Shown piece after piece: positions 10,570 through 20,094 of a DNA stretch of 64,000 bases (positions are counted from its first letter, which is position 1; every line of letters begins with the position of its first letter). Below the pieces are notes generated by a model that was given only the letters and a program-made list of their open reading frames with translations, had not been told where the DNA came from and made no database searches. Position numbers and translations under genes: made by a program. Source of the DNA: Roseateles subflavus (GTDB lineage: Bacteria; Pseudomonadota; Gammaproteobacteria; Burkholderiales; Burkholderiaceae_C); the NCBI RefSeq assembly GCF_030285365.1, contig NZ_JASVDS010000004.1:474684-538683 (forward strand), read 5' to 3'.

Positions 10570-11814
10570 ATGTCCAGCAGCCACCAGGAGGGCTTGATGA
10601 GCCAGGAGAGACGACAGATGCTCGGCGCCGCCGTCGGGACCGCCGCGAGCCTCACGATGCCGCAGGCCTGGGCCGCGGGCTCGGACAAGCCGGAGAAGGA
10701 GGAGGTCCGTATCGGCTTCATCCCGCTCACCGACTGCGCCTCGGTCGTGATGGCCTCGGTCCTGGGATTCGACCGCAAGTACGGCATCCGCATCATCCCG
10801 AGCAAGGAGGCCTCCTGGGCCGGCGTGCGGGACAAGCTCGTCAACGGCGACCTCGACATGGCCCATGTGCTCTATGGTCTCGTCTACGGCCTGCACCTCG
10901 GCGTCTCCGGCCCCAAGAAGGACATGGCCGTGCTGATGACCCTCAACCGCAACGGCCAGGCCATCACGCTGTCCAAGAAGCTGGCCGACAAGGGCGCGGT
11001 GGACGGCGCCTCGCTGGCCAGGCTGATGACCACGGAGAAGCGCGAGTACAGCTTCGCCCACACCTTCCCCACCGGCACGCATGCCATGTGGCTCTACTAC
11101 TGGCTCGCTGCGCACGGCGTGCACCCCTGGGGCGGGGCCAAGGTCATCACCGTGCCGCCGCCGCAGATGGTGGCCAATATGCGCGTCGGCAACATGGACG
11201 GCTACTGCGTCGGCGAGCCCTGGAACCACCGCGCCATCATGGACGGCATCGGCATCACGGCGGCCACGAGCCAGGAGATCTGGCCGGACCATCCCGAGAA
11301 GGTGCTCGGCGCCACGGGCGACTTCGTGAAGAAGTATCCCAACACCGCACGCGCCGTCATCATGGCCGTGCTGGAGGCCAGCCGCTGGATCGACGCCGGT
11401 CTGCAGAACAAGCTGAAGATGGCCGACACCATCGCCGACAAGAGCTACGTCAACACCAGCGTGGACGCCATCAACCAGCGCATCCTGGGCCGCTACCAGA
11501 ACGGCCTGGGCAAGACCTGGGACGACCCGAAGCACATGAAGTTCTTCGACGACGGCGCCGTGAACTTCCCCTATCTCTCCGACGGCATGTGGTTCCTCAC
11601 CCAGCACAAGCGCTGGGGGCTCATCAAGGACCACCCGGACTACCTGGCCGTGGCGAAGCAGATCAACCAGGTCGAGCTCTACCGCGAGGCTGCCTCGCAG
11701 TTGAAGGTGAGCGTGCCCAAGGACCCGATGCGCAGCAGCAAGCTGATCGACGGCACCGTGTGGGAGGGCAAGGACCCCGCCCGCTATGCCGACGGCTTCA
11801 AGCTCAAGGCCTGA
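10570..11814 (+). CDS. nrtA: Nitrate ABC transporter substrate-binding protein, NrtA-like, Tat-exported
   Basis: 414 residues starting at ATG 10570, with AGGAGA just upstream. The N terminus has a twin-arginine signal (ERRQMLGAAVGTAASL) and a cleavage region near AWAAG, so it is probably exported folded to the periplasm. The body is the NrtA/CmpA type: VRIGFIPLTDCASVVMA near the start, then HTFPTGTHAMWLYYWL and GYCVGEPWN, the segments that form the nitrate pocket. It is the first gene after the NasT-controlled leader and is followed by the permease and ATPase genes. It could also serve as nitrate sensor if this strain lacks a separate NasS, but the Tat signal argues for a transport role. Confidence 0.92.
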   Translation: MSSSHQEGLMSQERRQMLGAAVGTAASLTMPQAWAAGSDKPEKEEVRIGFIPLTDCASVVMASVLGFDRKYGIRIIPSKEASWAGVRDKLVNGDLDMAHVLYGLVYGLHLGVSGPKKDMAVLMTLNRNGQAITLSKKLADKGAVDGASLARLMTTEKREYSFAHTFPTGTHAMWLYYWLAAHGVHPWGGAKVITVPPPQMVANMRVGNMDGYCVGEPWNHRAIMDGIGITAATSQEIWPDHPEKVLGATGDFVKKYPNTARAVIMAVLEASRWIDAGLQNKLKMADTIADKSYVNTSVDAINQRILGRYQNGLGKTWDDPKHMKFFDDGAVNFPYLSDGMWFLTQHKRWGLIKDHPDYLAVAKQINQVELYREAASQLKVSVPKDPMRSSKLIDGTVWEGKDPARYADGFKLKA

Positions 11815-11849
11815 GCCTCCCTCGCACTGAACGATCTCAAGGAGTCTCC

Positions 11850-12731
11850 ATGGTGTCTGCCGTCTTCCATTCCCCTCGCGACACGAGCGTTGCGCCCGCG
11901 CCGCCCGTGCCCGCGAGCCCGCCACTTCCGCGGCCGCCGCGGGCGCCGCGCCAGCCCCTGGACGTGTCGGCGCTGCTCGCCCGGGCGCTGCCGCCGGTGC
12001 TGGGCCTGGCCCTGCTGATCGGGCTGTGGGCGCTGCTGACGTTCAAGGGCGGCCCCATTCCGACGCCGGCCGCCACCTGGGACTCCGCCGTGCAGCTCTT
12101 CAGCGACCCCTTCTACCGCAAGGGACCGAACGACGTCGGCATCGGCTGGAACGTGCTGAACTCCCTGCAGCGCGTGGCCCTGGGCTTCGGCCTGGCGGCC
12201 GCGGTGGGCATCCCGCTGGGCTTCGTGATCGGGCGCTTCGAGTTCGCGAACCGCATGGTCTCGCCCCTCATCAGCCTGCTCAAGCCCGTCTCGCCGCTGG
12301 CCTGGCTGCCCATCGGTCTGCTGGTCTTCAAGAGCGCCGACCCCGCGGCGATCTGGACCATCTTCATCTGCTCGATCTGGCCCATGGTGGTCAACACGGC
12401 GGTGGGCGTGCAGCGCGTGCCGCAGGACTACCTGAACGTCGCCCGCGTGCTGAACCTCTCGGAGTGGAAGCTGCTCACGCGCATCCTCTTTCCCTCGGTG
12501 CTGCCCTACATGCTGACCGGCGTGCGCCTGTCGGTGGGCACCGCCTGGCTGGTGATCGTGGCCGCGGAGATGCTGACCGGCGGCGTGGGCATCGGCTTCT
12601 GGGTCTGGGACGAGTGGAACAACCTGAACGTGCAGCACATCATCGTGGCGATCTTCGTGATCGGCATCGTGGGGCTGCTGCTGGAATCGGCGCTGGTCGC
12701 ACTGGCGCGCCGCTTCAGCTTTGAGGAATGA
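11850..12731 (+). CDS. nrtB: Nitrate ABC transporter permease
   Basis: 293 residues from ATG 11850, with GGAG upstream. After a Pro/Ala-rich N-terminal tail (about residues 1-45) there are about six hydrophobic segments. The EAA loop is LNVARVLNLSEWKLLTRILFPSVLPYMLTG, and the C-terminal GIGFWVWDEWNNLN segment is typical of NrtB/CmpB. It forms the inner-membrane channel for nitrate/nitrite, with NrtA outside and the ATPase encoded by the next gene. The gene sits 35 bases after nrtA and 10 bases before the ATPase gene, in one operon. Confidence 0.93.
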   Translation: MVSAVFHSPRDTSVAPAPPVPASPPLPRPPRAPRQPLDVSALLARALPPVLGLALLIGLWALLTFKGGPIPTPAATWDSAVQLFSDPFYRKGPNDVGIGWNVLNSLQRVALGFGLAAAVGIPLGFVIGRFEFANRMVSPLISLLKPVSPLAWLPIGLLVFKSADPAAIWTIFICSIWPMVVNTAVGVQRVPQDYLNVARVLNLSEWKLLTRILFPSVLPYMLTGVRLSVGTAWLVIVAAEMLTGGVGIGFWVWDEWNNLNVQHIIVAIFVIGIVGLLLESALVALARRFSFEE

Positions 12732-12741
12732 GGAGACTGCC

Positions 12742-13575
12742 ATGCACAGCAACAACCCCTTCATCCAGATCCAGGGCGTGGACATGGTCTACAAGACCCG
12801 CCAGGGATCGTTCAAGGCCCTGGAGGGCATCGATCTGGACATCCGCCGAGGCGAGTTCATCAGCCTGATCGGCCATTCCGGCTGCGGCAAGAGCACGCTG
12901 CTGAATCTCGTGGCCGGGCTGCTCAAGCCCAGCCAGGGCGCGTTGCTGTGCGACCAGCGCGAGATCGCCGGCCCCGGGCCCGAGCGTGCGGTGGTCTTCC
13001 AGAACCACTCGCTGCTGCCCTGGCTCAGCTGCCTGGACAACGTGCTGCTCGCCGTCGAGACCGTCTTTGCCGCCAAGGAGGCCCGGCCTCGCCTGGTGGC
13101 CCGCGCGCAGGCCGCGCTGGAGCTCGTCGGCATGGCCCATGCGGCCTACAAGCGTCCGCACGAGATCTCGGGCGGCATGAAGCAGCGGGTGGGCATCGCC
13201 CGCGCCCTGGCGATGGAGCCCAAGGTGCTGCTGATGGACGAGCCCTTCGGTGCACTTGACGCACTGACCCGGGCCCATCTGCAGGACGAGCTGCTGAAGA
13301 TCGTCGCGACCACGCGCAGCACGGTGCTCATGGTCACGCACGACGTGGACGAGGCCGTGCTGCTCTCGGACCGCATCGTCATGATGAGCCCGCCCACACC
13401 GGACGGTCGCGCGGCCACGCTGGCGCAGGTCCTGCCCGTGCCGCTGCTTCGCCCGCGGCACCGCGTGCAGCTGGCCGAGGACGCGGTCTACCTGCACTGC
13501 CGCAAGGCGGTGATCGACTTCCTGTACGCCGGACACGCCGGGCAGGACCAGGCCGAGCCCGCGCTGCAAGCCTGA
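12742..13575 (+). CDS. nrtC: Nitrate ABC transporter ATPase, NrtC/NrtD-type
   Basis: 277 residues from ATG 12742, preceded by AGGAGA. Walker A is GHSGCGKST, the signature ISGGMKQRVGIARALA, and Walker B VLLMDEPFGALD; the D-loop and H-loop (MVTHDVDEAVLLSDR) follow. The NRT-specific tail MMSPPTPDGRAATLAQVLPV is present. It lacks the C-terminal binding-protein-like domain of cyanobacterial NrtC, so it resembles NrtD in length and must work as a homodimer. It energises the NrtA-NrtB importer and precedes nirB in the operon by about 70 bases. Confidence 0.93.
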   Translation: MHSNNPFIQIQGVDMVYKTRQGSFKALEGIDLDIRRGEFISLIGHSGCGKSTLLNLVAGLLKPSQGALLCDQREIAGPGPERAVVFQNHSLLPWLSCLDNVLLAVETVFAAKEARPRLVARAQAALELVGMAHAAYKRPHEISGGMKQRVGIARALAMEPKVLLMDEPFGALDALTRAHLQDELLKIVATTRSTVLMVTHDVDEAVLLSDRIVMMSPPTPDGRAATLAQVLPVPLLRPRHRVQLAEDAVYLHCRKAVIDFLYAGHAGQDQAEPALQA

Positions 13576-13646
13576 CCCCCCCCTGGATTTCCGACCGGCC
13601 TGCCTGCGAGCCTCGCGGGCAGGGCCAGGTCTTGCCTGGAGCACGC

Positions 13647-16073
13647 ATGGACAAGATGAAACTGGTGATGGTGGGCAACGGCATGGCCGGCGTCCGCACC
13701 CTCGAAGAGCTGCTGAAGATCGCGCCGGACCTCTACGACATCACGGTCTTCGGCGCCGAGCCGCACCCCAACTACAACCGCATCCTGCTCTCGCCCGTCC
13801 TGGCCGGCGAGCAGACGCTGGACGAGATCGTCCTCAACCCGCTGAGCTGGTATGAGGAGCAGGGCATCACCCTGCACCTGGGCCGGACGGTCACCGAGAT
13901 CGACCGCCGCCGCCGCGTGGTGCGCGCCGCCGATGGCACGGAGGCCGCCTACGACCGCCTGCTCATCGCCACCGGCTCGACCCCCTTCATCCTGCCGGTG
14001 CCCGGCAAGGACCTGGACGGCGTCATCGCCTACCGCGACATCGCGGACACCCAGACGATGATCGACGCCGCGACGCGCTACCGCCAGGCGGTGGTCATCG
14101 GCGGCGGCCTGCTGGGCCTGGAAGCCGCCAATGGCCTGATGCTGCGCGGCATGGACGTCACCGTGGTCCACCTGGGCGACTGGCTGCTGGAGCGCCAGCT
14201 CGACGAGCAGGCCGGGAGCCTGCTGCGCGACTCCCTGATGCAGCGCGGCCTCACGTTCCGCCTGGGCACCCAGACGGAGGCCCTGATCGGCGACGAGAAC
14301 GGTCGCGTCAGCCAGGTGCGTTTCAAGGACGGCACGGTGATCCCCGCCCAGCTGGTGGTGATGGCCGCGGGCATCCGCCCGAACACGGCGCTGGCCGAAT
14401 CAGCCGGCCTGCTGTGCCAGCGCGGCGTGGTGGTCAGCGACACCCTGCAGACGGTCACCGACCCGCGCATCTACGCCGTGGGCGAGTGCGCGGCCCACCG
14501 CGGCATCGCCTATGGCCTTGTCGCGCCGCTGTTCGAGCAGGGCAAGGTCTGCGCCACGCACCTGGCGCAGTTCGGCATCGGCCGCTATCAGGGCAGCCAG
14601 ACCAGCACCAAGCTCAAGGTGACGGGCATCGACCTCTTCTCGGCCGGCGACTTCATGGGCGGGGAGGGCAGCGAGGAGATCCTGATGAGCGACCCGCACG
14701 CCGGGGTCTACAAGAAGCTCGTGATCAAGGACGACAAGCTCGTCGGCGCCTGCCTCTATGGCGACACCGTCGATGGCAGCTGGTACTTCAAGCTGCTGCG
14801 CGAGGGCCGCAGCGTCGCGGACATCCGCGAGCGCCTGATGTTCGGCGAATCCAATATCGGCGACGTGGGCCACGAAGGCCACAGCAAGGCCGCCGCCATG
14901 GCCGACAGCGATGAAGTCTGCGGCTGCAACGGCGTCAGCAAAGGCGCGATCTGCAAGGCCATCAAGGACAAGGGCCTCTTCACGCTGGAGGAGGTGCGCA
15001 AGCACACCAAGGCCAGCGCCTCCTGCGGCTCCTGCACCGGCCTCGTGGAGCAGCTGATCATGTTCACCGCCGGCGGCGACTACTCGGCCACGCCGCGCAA
15101 GAAGGCGATGTGCGGCTGCACGGGCTTCAGCCACCAGGAGGTGCGCGAGGCCATCCGCGATCGGCATCTCACGAGCCGCGAGGCCGTGATGCAGACCCTG
15201 GAGTGGACCAGCCCCGACGGCTGCCCCACCTGCCGCCCGGCCCTGAACTACTACCTCATCAGCACCTGGCCGCACGAGGCGGTGGACGATCCGCAGTCCC
15301 GCCTCATCAATGAGCGCAGCCACGCCAACATCCAGAAGGACGGCAGCTACAGCGTGATCCCGCGCATGTGGGGCGGCGAGACCACGGCCGCGGACCTGCG
15401 TCGCATCGCGGACGTGGTGGACAAGTACGCCATCCCCACGGTCAAGGTGACGGGCGGCCAGCGCATCGACCTGCTGGGCGTGAAGAAGCAGGACCTGCCG
15501 GCCGTCTGGCAGGACCTCGGCATGCCCTGCGGCCACGCCTATGCCAAGGCCCTGCGCACGGTGAAGACCTGCGTGGGCAGCGAGTGGTGCCGCTTCGGCA
15601 CCCAGGACTCCACGCAGATGGGCAAGGACCTGGAGCGCGCGCTGTGGCGCATGTACGCGCCGCACAAGGTCAAGATCGCCGTCAGCGGCTGCCCGCGCAA
15701 CTGCGCCGAGGCCGGCATCAAGGACGTCGGCGTGATCGGCGTGGACTCGGGCTGGGAGATCTACATCGCCGGCAACGGCGGCATCAAGACCGAGGTGGCC
15801 GAGTTCTTGTGCAAGCTGCGCACGGCAGAGGAAGTGCTGGAGTACAGCGGCGCCTTCCTGCAGCTCTACCGCCTGGAGGGCTGGTACCTGGAGCGGACGG
15901 TGCACTACGTCGCCCGCGTCGGCATGGACCACGTCCGCCGCCGCATCCTGGAGGACGGCCCCGGTCGCCAGGCGCTGTGGGCGGCGCTGCAGGCCGCGCT
16001 CGCGAACGAGCCGGACCCCTGGTTCGAGCACGACAAGGCGCGCGTGGACCTGCGCCAGTTCGAGACCCTCTGA
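13647..16073 (+). CDS. nirB: Assimilatory nitrite reductase [NAD(P)H] large subunit
   Basis: 808 residues from ATG 13647, with GGAG upstream; a TTG at 13632 is less likely. Order: FAD/NAD(P)-binding reductase domain starting VMVGNGMAGVRTLEELL and containing VVIGGGLLGLEAANGL; BFD-like [2Fe-2S] segments with CGCNGVSKGAICKAI ... CGSCTGLVEQL and CGCTGFSHQEV ... CPTC; then the sulfite/nitrite reductase repeat with the siroheme-[4Fe-4S] ligands in TCVGSEWCRFGTQ and SGCPRNCAEAG. It reduces nitrite to ammonium with six electrons in the cytoplasm together with NirD. Siroheme needed here comes from the pathway started by the last gene of this operon. Confidence 0.97.
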   Translation: MDKMKLVMVGNGMAGVRTLEELLKIAPDLYDITVFGAEPHPNYNRILLSPVLAGEQTLDEIVLNPLSWYEEQGITLHLGRTVTEIDRRRRVVRAADGTEAAYDRLLIATGSTPFILPVPGKDLDGVIAYRDIADTQTMIDAATRYRQAVVIGGGLLGLEAANGLMLRGMDVTVVHLGDWLLERQLDEQAGSLLRDSLMQRGLTFRLGTQTEALIGDENGRVSQVRFKDGTVIPAQLVVMAAGIRPNTALAESAGLLCQRGVVVSDTLQTVTDPRIYAVGECAAHRGIAYGLVAPLFEQGKVCATHLAQFGIGRYQGSQTSTKLKVTGIDLFSAGDFMGGEGSEEILMSDPHAGVYKKLVIKDDKLVGACLYGDTVDGSWYFKLLREGRSVADIRERLMFGESNIGDVGHEGHSKAAAMADSDEVCGCNGVSKGAICKAIKDKGLFTLEEVRKHTKASASCGSCTGLVEQLIMFTAGGDYSATPRKKAMCGCTGFSHQEVREAIRDRHLTSREAVMQTLEWTSPDGCPTCRPALNYYLISTWPHEAVDDPQSRLINERSHANIQKDGSYSVIPRMWGGETTAADLRRIADVVDKYAIPTVKVTGGQRIDLLGVKKQDLPAVWQDLGMPCGHAYAKALRTVKTCVGSEWCRFGTQDSTQMGKDLERALWRMYAPHKVKIAVSGCPRNCAEAGIKDVGVIGVDSGWEIYIAGNGGIKTEVAEFLCKLRTAEEVLEYSGAFLQLYRLEGWYLERTVHYVARVGMDHVRRRILEDGPGRQALWAALQAALANEPDPWFEHDKARVDLRQFETL

Positions 16074-16082
16074 GGAGCCGCC

Positions 16083-16478
16083 ATGCACACGATCCCCACC
16101 GACGGCTGGATCGCCGTCTGCCGCCTCGACGACATCCCGCGCCTGGGCTCCCGCCGCATCCAGCGCCCCGCGCTGCCGGAGGCCGCGCCCGTCGCCCTGT
16201 TCCGCACCTCCGACGACGAGGTGCATGCGCTGCTGGACCGCTGCCCGCACCAGGGCGGCCCGCTGAGCCAGGGCCTGGTCTTCGGCAAGGCCGTGGCCTG
16301 CCCCCTGCACCACTGGACCATCGAGCTGCGCACCGGCAGCGCCCGCGAGCCCGACGAGGGCCGCACGCCGCGCTTCGAGGTGAGGCTGGTCGAGGGTCAG
16401 GTCTTGCTGCTGGCGAGCGAGCTGGACAGCCTGGGCACCGAAGCGCTGGCGCCCAGCGCCTGCGGCCGTCGCTGCTGA
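16083..16478 (+). CDS. nirD: Nitrite reductase small subunit, Rieske type
   Basis: 131 residues, starting 9 bases after nirB with GAGG upstream. The Rieske-like [2Fe-2S] ligand pattern is present: CPHQGGPLSQG and then CPLHHWTIEL (C-x-H and C-x2-H). The domain occupies almost the whole protein, as in NirD homologues. It partners NirB in cytoplasmic nitrite reduction. The C terminus has an extra tail (ALAPSACGRRC) beyond the domain. Confidence 0.95.
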   Translation: MHTIPTDGWIAVCRLDDIPRLGSRRIQRPALPEAAPVALFRTSDDEVHALLDRCPHQGGPLSQGLVFGKAVACPLHHWTIELRTGSAREPDEGRTPRFEVRLVEGQVLLLASELDSLGTEALAPSACGRRC

Positions 16479-16482
16479 CGCC

Positions 16483-19254
16483 ATGAGGGAGACGCGGAGC
16501 ACCTGTGCCTACTGCGGCGTGGGCTGCGGGGTGATCATCGAGAGCGAGGGCCCGCGCATCACCGGCGTGCGCGGCGACCCCGACCATCCGGCCAACTTCG
16601 GCCGGCTGTGCAGCAAGGGGGCCAGCCTGCACCTGACGGCGCAGCCAGAAGTGCTGGCCAGCCGCCGCCTGCTGCAGCCGCAATGGCGCGAGGACCGGGC
16701 ACAAGCCTGGCAGGCGAGCGGCTGGGACGAGGTGCAGGATCGTCTCGTGGCGCGCCTGCTGGCCCTGCGCGCGGCGCACGGCCCGGAAGCGCTCGGCTTC
16801 TACGTCTCCGGCCAGCTGCTGACGGAGGACTACCACGCCTTCAACAAGCTGGCCCGTGGCCTGTGGGGCACACCGCACATCGACAGCAACTCGCGCCTGT
16901 GCATGAGCTCGGCCGTCGTGGGCTACAAGAAGGCCCTGGGCGCGGACGCGCCGCCCTGCAGCTACGAGGACGTGGAGCGGGCCGACTGCCTCTTCATTGC
17001 CGGCTCGAACACGGCCTGGGCCCACCCGGTGCTGTTCCGGCGCATCGAGGCGGCGAAGGCCGCGCGCCCCGGGTTGCGCATCATCGTCGTCGACCCGCGC
17101 CGCACCGAGACGGCGGAGTTCGCCGACCTGCACCTGGCGCTGCGCCCTGGCAGCGACGTGGCGCTGTTCCAGGGCCTGCTGCACGTGATGATCTGGCAGG
17201 GCTGGATCCGCGCGGACTACATTGCCGCCCACACCGAGGGCTTCGAGGCCGTGCGCGAGGCCGTGCGCGCCATGACGCCGGCCCGCGCGGCGCAGCTGTG
17301 CGGCCTGCCGGAGGCTCAGATCATCGAGGCGGCGCAGCTCTTTGCGCAGAGCCCGGCCACGCTGTCCCTGTACTGCATGGGCTTGAACCAGAGCAGCGCC
17401 GGCACCGACAAGAACCAGGCGCTGATCCAGCTGCACCTGGCCACCGGCCAGATCGGGCGCCCGGGCACCGGGCCGTTCTCGCTCACCGGGCAGCCCAATG
17501 CCATGGGCGGCCGCGAGGCCGGCGGCATGGCCACGCTGCTGCCGGGACACCGGGATCCGGCCTCCGCGGTCGATCGTGCCGAGGTCGCGCGGCTGTGGGG
17601 GGTCGAGCAGATCCCGGATCGCCCCGGCAAGACGGCCGTCGAGATGTTCGAGGCCGCCGAGGCCGGCGAGATCAAGGCGCTGTGGATCGCCTGCACGGAC
17701 CCGGCGCAGTCGTTGCCGCGGCAGTCCCTCGTGCGCGCCGCATTGCAGCGCTGCGAGCTGGTCGTGCTGCAGGACGCCTTCACGGGCAGCGCCACGGCCG
17801 AGTTCGCCCACGTGCTGCTGCCCGCGGCAACCTGGGGCGAGAAGGAGGGCACCGTCACCAACAGCGAGCGGCGCATCAGCCGCGTGCGTGCCGCGGTCCC
17901 GCCCCCGGGGGACGCGCGCACGGACTGGCAGATCGTGCGAGACCTGGCGCGCCGCCTGGAGCCGGCCCTGCGCCCGGGCCAGCCTCGCCTCTTCGACTGG
18001 AACCACCCGGCCGAGGCGTGGCTGGAGCACCGGGCGGCCACACGCGGCCGGGACCTCGACATCACCGGCCTCAGCTACGCCGGGCTCGAGGTCGCGCCGC
18101 AGCAGTGGCCCTGCCCGGCAGGCGCCGCGCAGGGGCGCGCGCGGCTGTATGAGGACGGGCGCTTCGCCACGGACAGCGGCCGTGCCCGCTTCCTGCCCAT
18201 CGCCTGGCGCGCGCCCGCGGAGCCGCTGACCGTCGAGCGGCCGCTGCAGCTCTCGACCGGCCGCCTGCGGGACCAGTGGCACAGCCTCAGCCGCAGCGGC
18301 ACGGTGCCGGCGGCCTTCGCGAGCGCGCCCGCGCCCCGGCTGGGGCTGCATCCGGAGGAACTCGCCCGCCACGGGCTGCGGCAGGACGAGCTCGTGGCCG
18401 TGGAGAGCGCCCGCGGCACGCTGCACGTCCGGGTGGCGGCGGACCCGCAGCTCGGCCTGCGCCAGGCCTGGCTGCCGATGCACTGGGGCAGCGAATACCT
18501 GCTCGGACGAGACGAAGAGGGCGCCGCGATGCACGGCGTGAATTCCTTGAGCCAGGATGCGCGCTGCCCGGACTCGGCCCAGCCCGAGCTCAAGTTCGCC
18601 GCCATCCGCCTGCGCCGGGTCGAGCTGCCCTGGCGGGTGATGGGGGCCGCCCATGTCGATGCTGCCCACGCCGAGCGCCTGCACCAGCAGCTGCTGGCGC
18701 TCGGTCGCGATGCCGCCTACGCCAGCTGCGTGCCCGCCGAGGGGGCCACGCCGGGCCAGGTTGGCTGGCAGCTGGAGGCCGCCTTCGCGCAGACGCCCGA
18801 TCCCGCGTGGGTGACGCAGCTGCTCGCGGCGCTGGACCTGCAGCGGCCGGGCACGATGCGCTATGCCGACGGCCGCCGCGGCCACCTGCGCCTGCTGCGT
18901 CTGCAGGGCGAGGGCGGCGATGCCCGCCTGCAGGCCTGGCTGCGCGTGGCGCAGGGCGAGGACGGCGCCTGGCTCGACGCCTGGTGGCGCGAGGCCCGCC
19001 CCGTGGCGCCGCTCGGACGTCAGCTGCTGGCCCCGCAGGCCCGGCTTGCCGAGCCGCCCGCCAGCCCGGTCGTCTGCCAGTGCCTGGGCGTGCGCGAGGC
19101 GCAGATCCAGGGCCAGCTTCAGCGCTGTCAAGACCTGGCCCCCGCCGACCGGCTGCAGGCGGTGCAGGCGGCCCTGCGCTGCGGCACCCAGTGCGGCTCC
19201 TGCCTGCCGCAGCTGCGCCGACTCAGTCAAACGACCCTGGAGACCCTCTCATGA
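16483..19254 (+). CDS. nasA: Assimilatory nitrate reductase catalytic subunit
   Basis: 923 residues from ATG 16483, four bases after nirD. The N terminus has the [4Fe-4S] motif CAYCGVGCGV ... RLCSKG of the Mo-bis-MGD family, followed by the molybdopterin oxidoreductase domain (about 60-500; ADCLFIAGSNTAWAHPVLFRR, SLYCMGLNQSSAGTDKN, TGQPNAMGGREAGG) and the dinucleotide-binding domain (about 580-700). A C-terminal BFD-like [2Fe-2S] domain is seen as VCQCLGVREAQIQ ... CGTQCGSCLPQL, as in NasA forms that take electrons through a C-terminal cluster. No signal peptide is present, so it is cytoplasmic. It reduces nitrate to nitrite for NirBD. Its stop overlaps the start of the next gene (ATGA). Confidence 0.96.
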   Translation: MRETRSTCAYCGVGCGVIIESEGPRITGVRGDPDHPANFGRLCSKGASLHLTAQPEVLASRRLLQPQWREDRAQAWQASGWDEVQDRLVARLLALRAAHGPEALGFYVSGQLLTEDYHAFNKLARGLWGTPHIDSNSRLCMSSAVVGYKKALGADAPPCSYEDVERADCLFIAGSNTAWAHPVLFRRIEAAKAARPGLRIIVVDPRRTETAEFADLHLALRPGSDVALFQGLLHVMIWQGWIRADYIAAHTEGFEAVREAVRAMTPARAAQLCGLPEAQIIEAAQLFAQSPATLSLYCMGLNQSSAGTDKNQALIQLHLATGQIGRPGTGPFSLTGQPNAMGGREAGGMATLLPGHRDPASAVDRAEVARLWGVEQIPDRPGKTAVEMFEAAEAGEIKALWIACTDPAQSLPRQSLVRAALQRCELVVLQDAFTGSATAEFAHVLLPAATWGEKEGTVTNSERRISRVRAAVPPPGDARTDWQIVRDLARRLEPALRPGQPRLFDWNHPAEAWLEHRAATRGRDLDITGLSYAGLEVAPQQWPCPAGAAQGRARLYEDGRFATDSGRARFLPIAWRAPAEPLTVERPLQLSTGRLRDQWHSLSRSGTVPAAFASAPAPRLGLHPEELARHGLRQDELVAVESARGTLHVRVAADPQLGLRQAWLPMHWGSEYLLGRDEEGAAMHGVNSLSQDARCPDSAQPELKFAAIRLRRVELPWRVMGAAHVDAAHAERLHQQLLALGRDAAYASCVPAEGATPGQVGWQLEAAFAQTPDPAWVTQLLAALDLQRPGTMRYADGRRGHLRLLRLQGEGGDARLQAWLRVAQGEDGAWLDAWWREARPVAPLGRQLLAPQARLAEPPASPVVCQCLGVREAQIQGQLQRCQDLAPADRLQAVQAALRCGTQCGSCLPQLRRLSQTTLETLS

Positions 19255-20051
19255 GCACCCCGAACACCGACGCCTGCGGTATCGCCGGCCGCGTCAGCCT
19301 GGTCGGCGCCGGTCCCGGCGATCCCGAGCTGATGACTCGCAAGGCCTGGTCGCGCCTGATGCAGGCCGACCTCGTGCTGGTGGACGACCTCGTCGACCCC
19401 CGTCTGCTCGCCGAGCTGCCCAGTCCCACCCGCGTGCTGCGCGTGGGCAAGCGCGGCGGCTGCGTGTCGACCGAGCAGCACTTCATCCATGGACTGATGA
19501 TCCGCTCGGCGCGCCAGGGCCTGCACGTGGTGCGACTCAAGGGAGGCGATCCCTTCATCTTCGGCCGCGGCGGGGAGGAGGTCGACGCCCTGCGCACGGA
19601 GGGCATCGAGGTCGAGGTGCTGAACGGCCTGAGCGCCGGCCTCGCGGGCCCCAGCAGCGTGGGCATTGCGGTGACGGACCGGCGGTGCGCGCCCGGCGTG
19701 GCCCTGGTGACGGGCCACAACGGCGAGGGCGGCCGGGCACCGGACTGGGCGGCGCTGGCCCGGTCGGGCCTCACGCTGGTCATCTACATGGGCGTGAGCC
19801 GCTGCCACGAGATCGTCGCGGCACTGCTGGCGGGCGGGCTCGCCGCCACCACCCCCGTCGCGGTGATCAGCGCGGCCCACACCGAGCGCCAGCGCGAGGC
19901 CTTCGGCGTGCTGGCCCTGCTGCCGGCGCTGGTGGCCGGCGAAGGGCTCGGCTCACCGGCGGTGCTGGTGATCGGCGAGGCAGTGGCACTGGGGCAGGCG
20001 CGGCAGTGCCTGCCTGACGCCGCACCGTCCCTGGGGCGGGCCGCGCGCTGA
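19251..20051 (+). CDS. cobA: Uroporphyrinogen-III C-methyltransferase
   Basis: 266 residues starting in an ATGA overlap with nasA, so translation is coupled. Motifs of the SAM-dependent tetrapyrrole methyltransferases are present: VSLVGAGPGDPELMTRKA at the N terminus, VRLKGGDPFIFGRGGEE in the middle, and VTGHNGEG then VIYMGVSR later. The enzyme converts uroporphyrinogen III to precorrin-2, the first step towards siroheme, the cofactor of NirB. It is the single-domain form, not the fused CysG, so dehydrogenase and ferrochelatase activities must come from elsewhere. It is the last gene of the nitrate operon and converges on the GGDEF/EAL gene. Confidence 0.95.
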   Translation: MSTPNTDACGIAGRVSLVGAGPGDPELMTRKAWSRLMQADLVLVDDLVDPRLLAELPSPTRVLRVGKRGGCVSTEQHFIHGLMIRSARQGLHVVRLKGGDPFIFGRGGEEVDALRTEGIEVEVLNGLSAGLAGPSSVGIAVTDRRCAPGVALVTGHNGEGGRAPDWAALARSGLTLVIYMGVSRCHEIVAALLAGGLAATTPVAVISAAHTERQREAFGVLALLPALVAGEGLGSPAVLVIGEAVALGQARQCLPDAAPSLGRAAR

Positions 20052-20094
20052 CCCTGCGGCGCAGGTCGCGGGGGACGGGCAAGGCGGGCGCCGC

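Noticed and set aside
20053..20065. CCTGCGGCGCAGG between cobA and the GGDEF/EAL gene as a terminator
   Set aside because: The loop would be a single base and no T-run follows on either strand.
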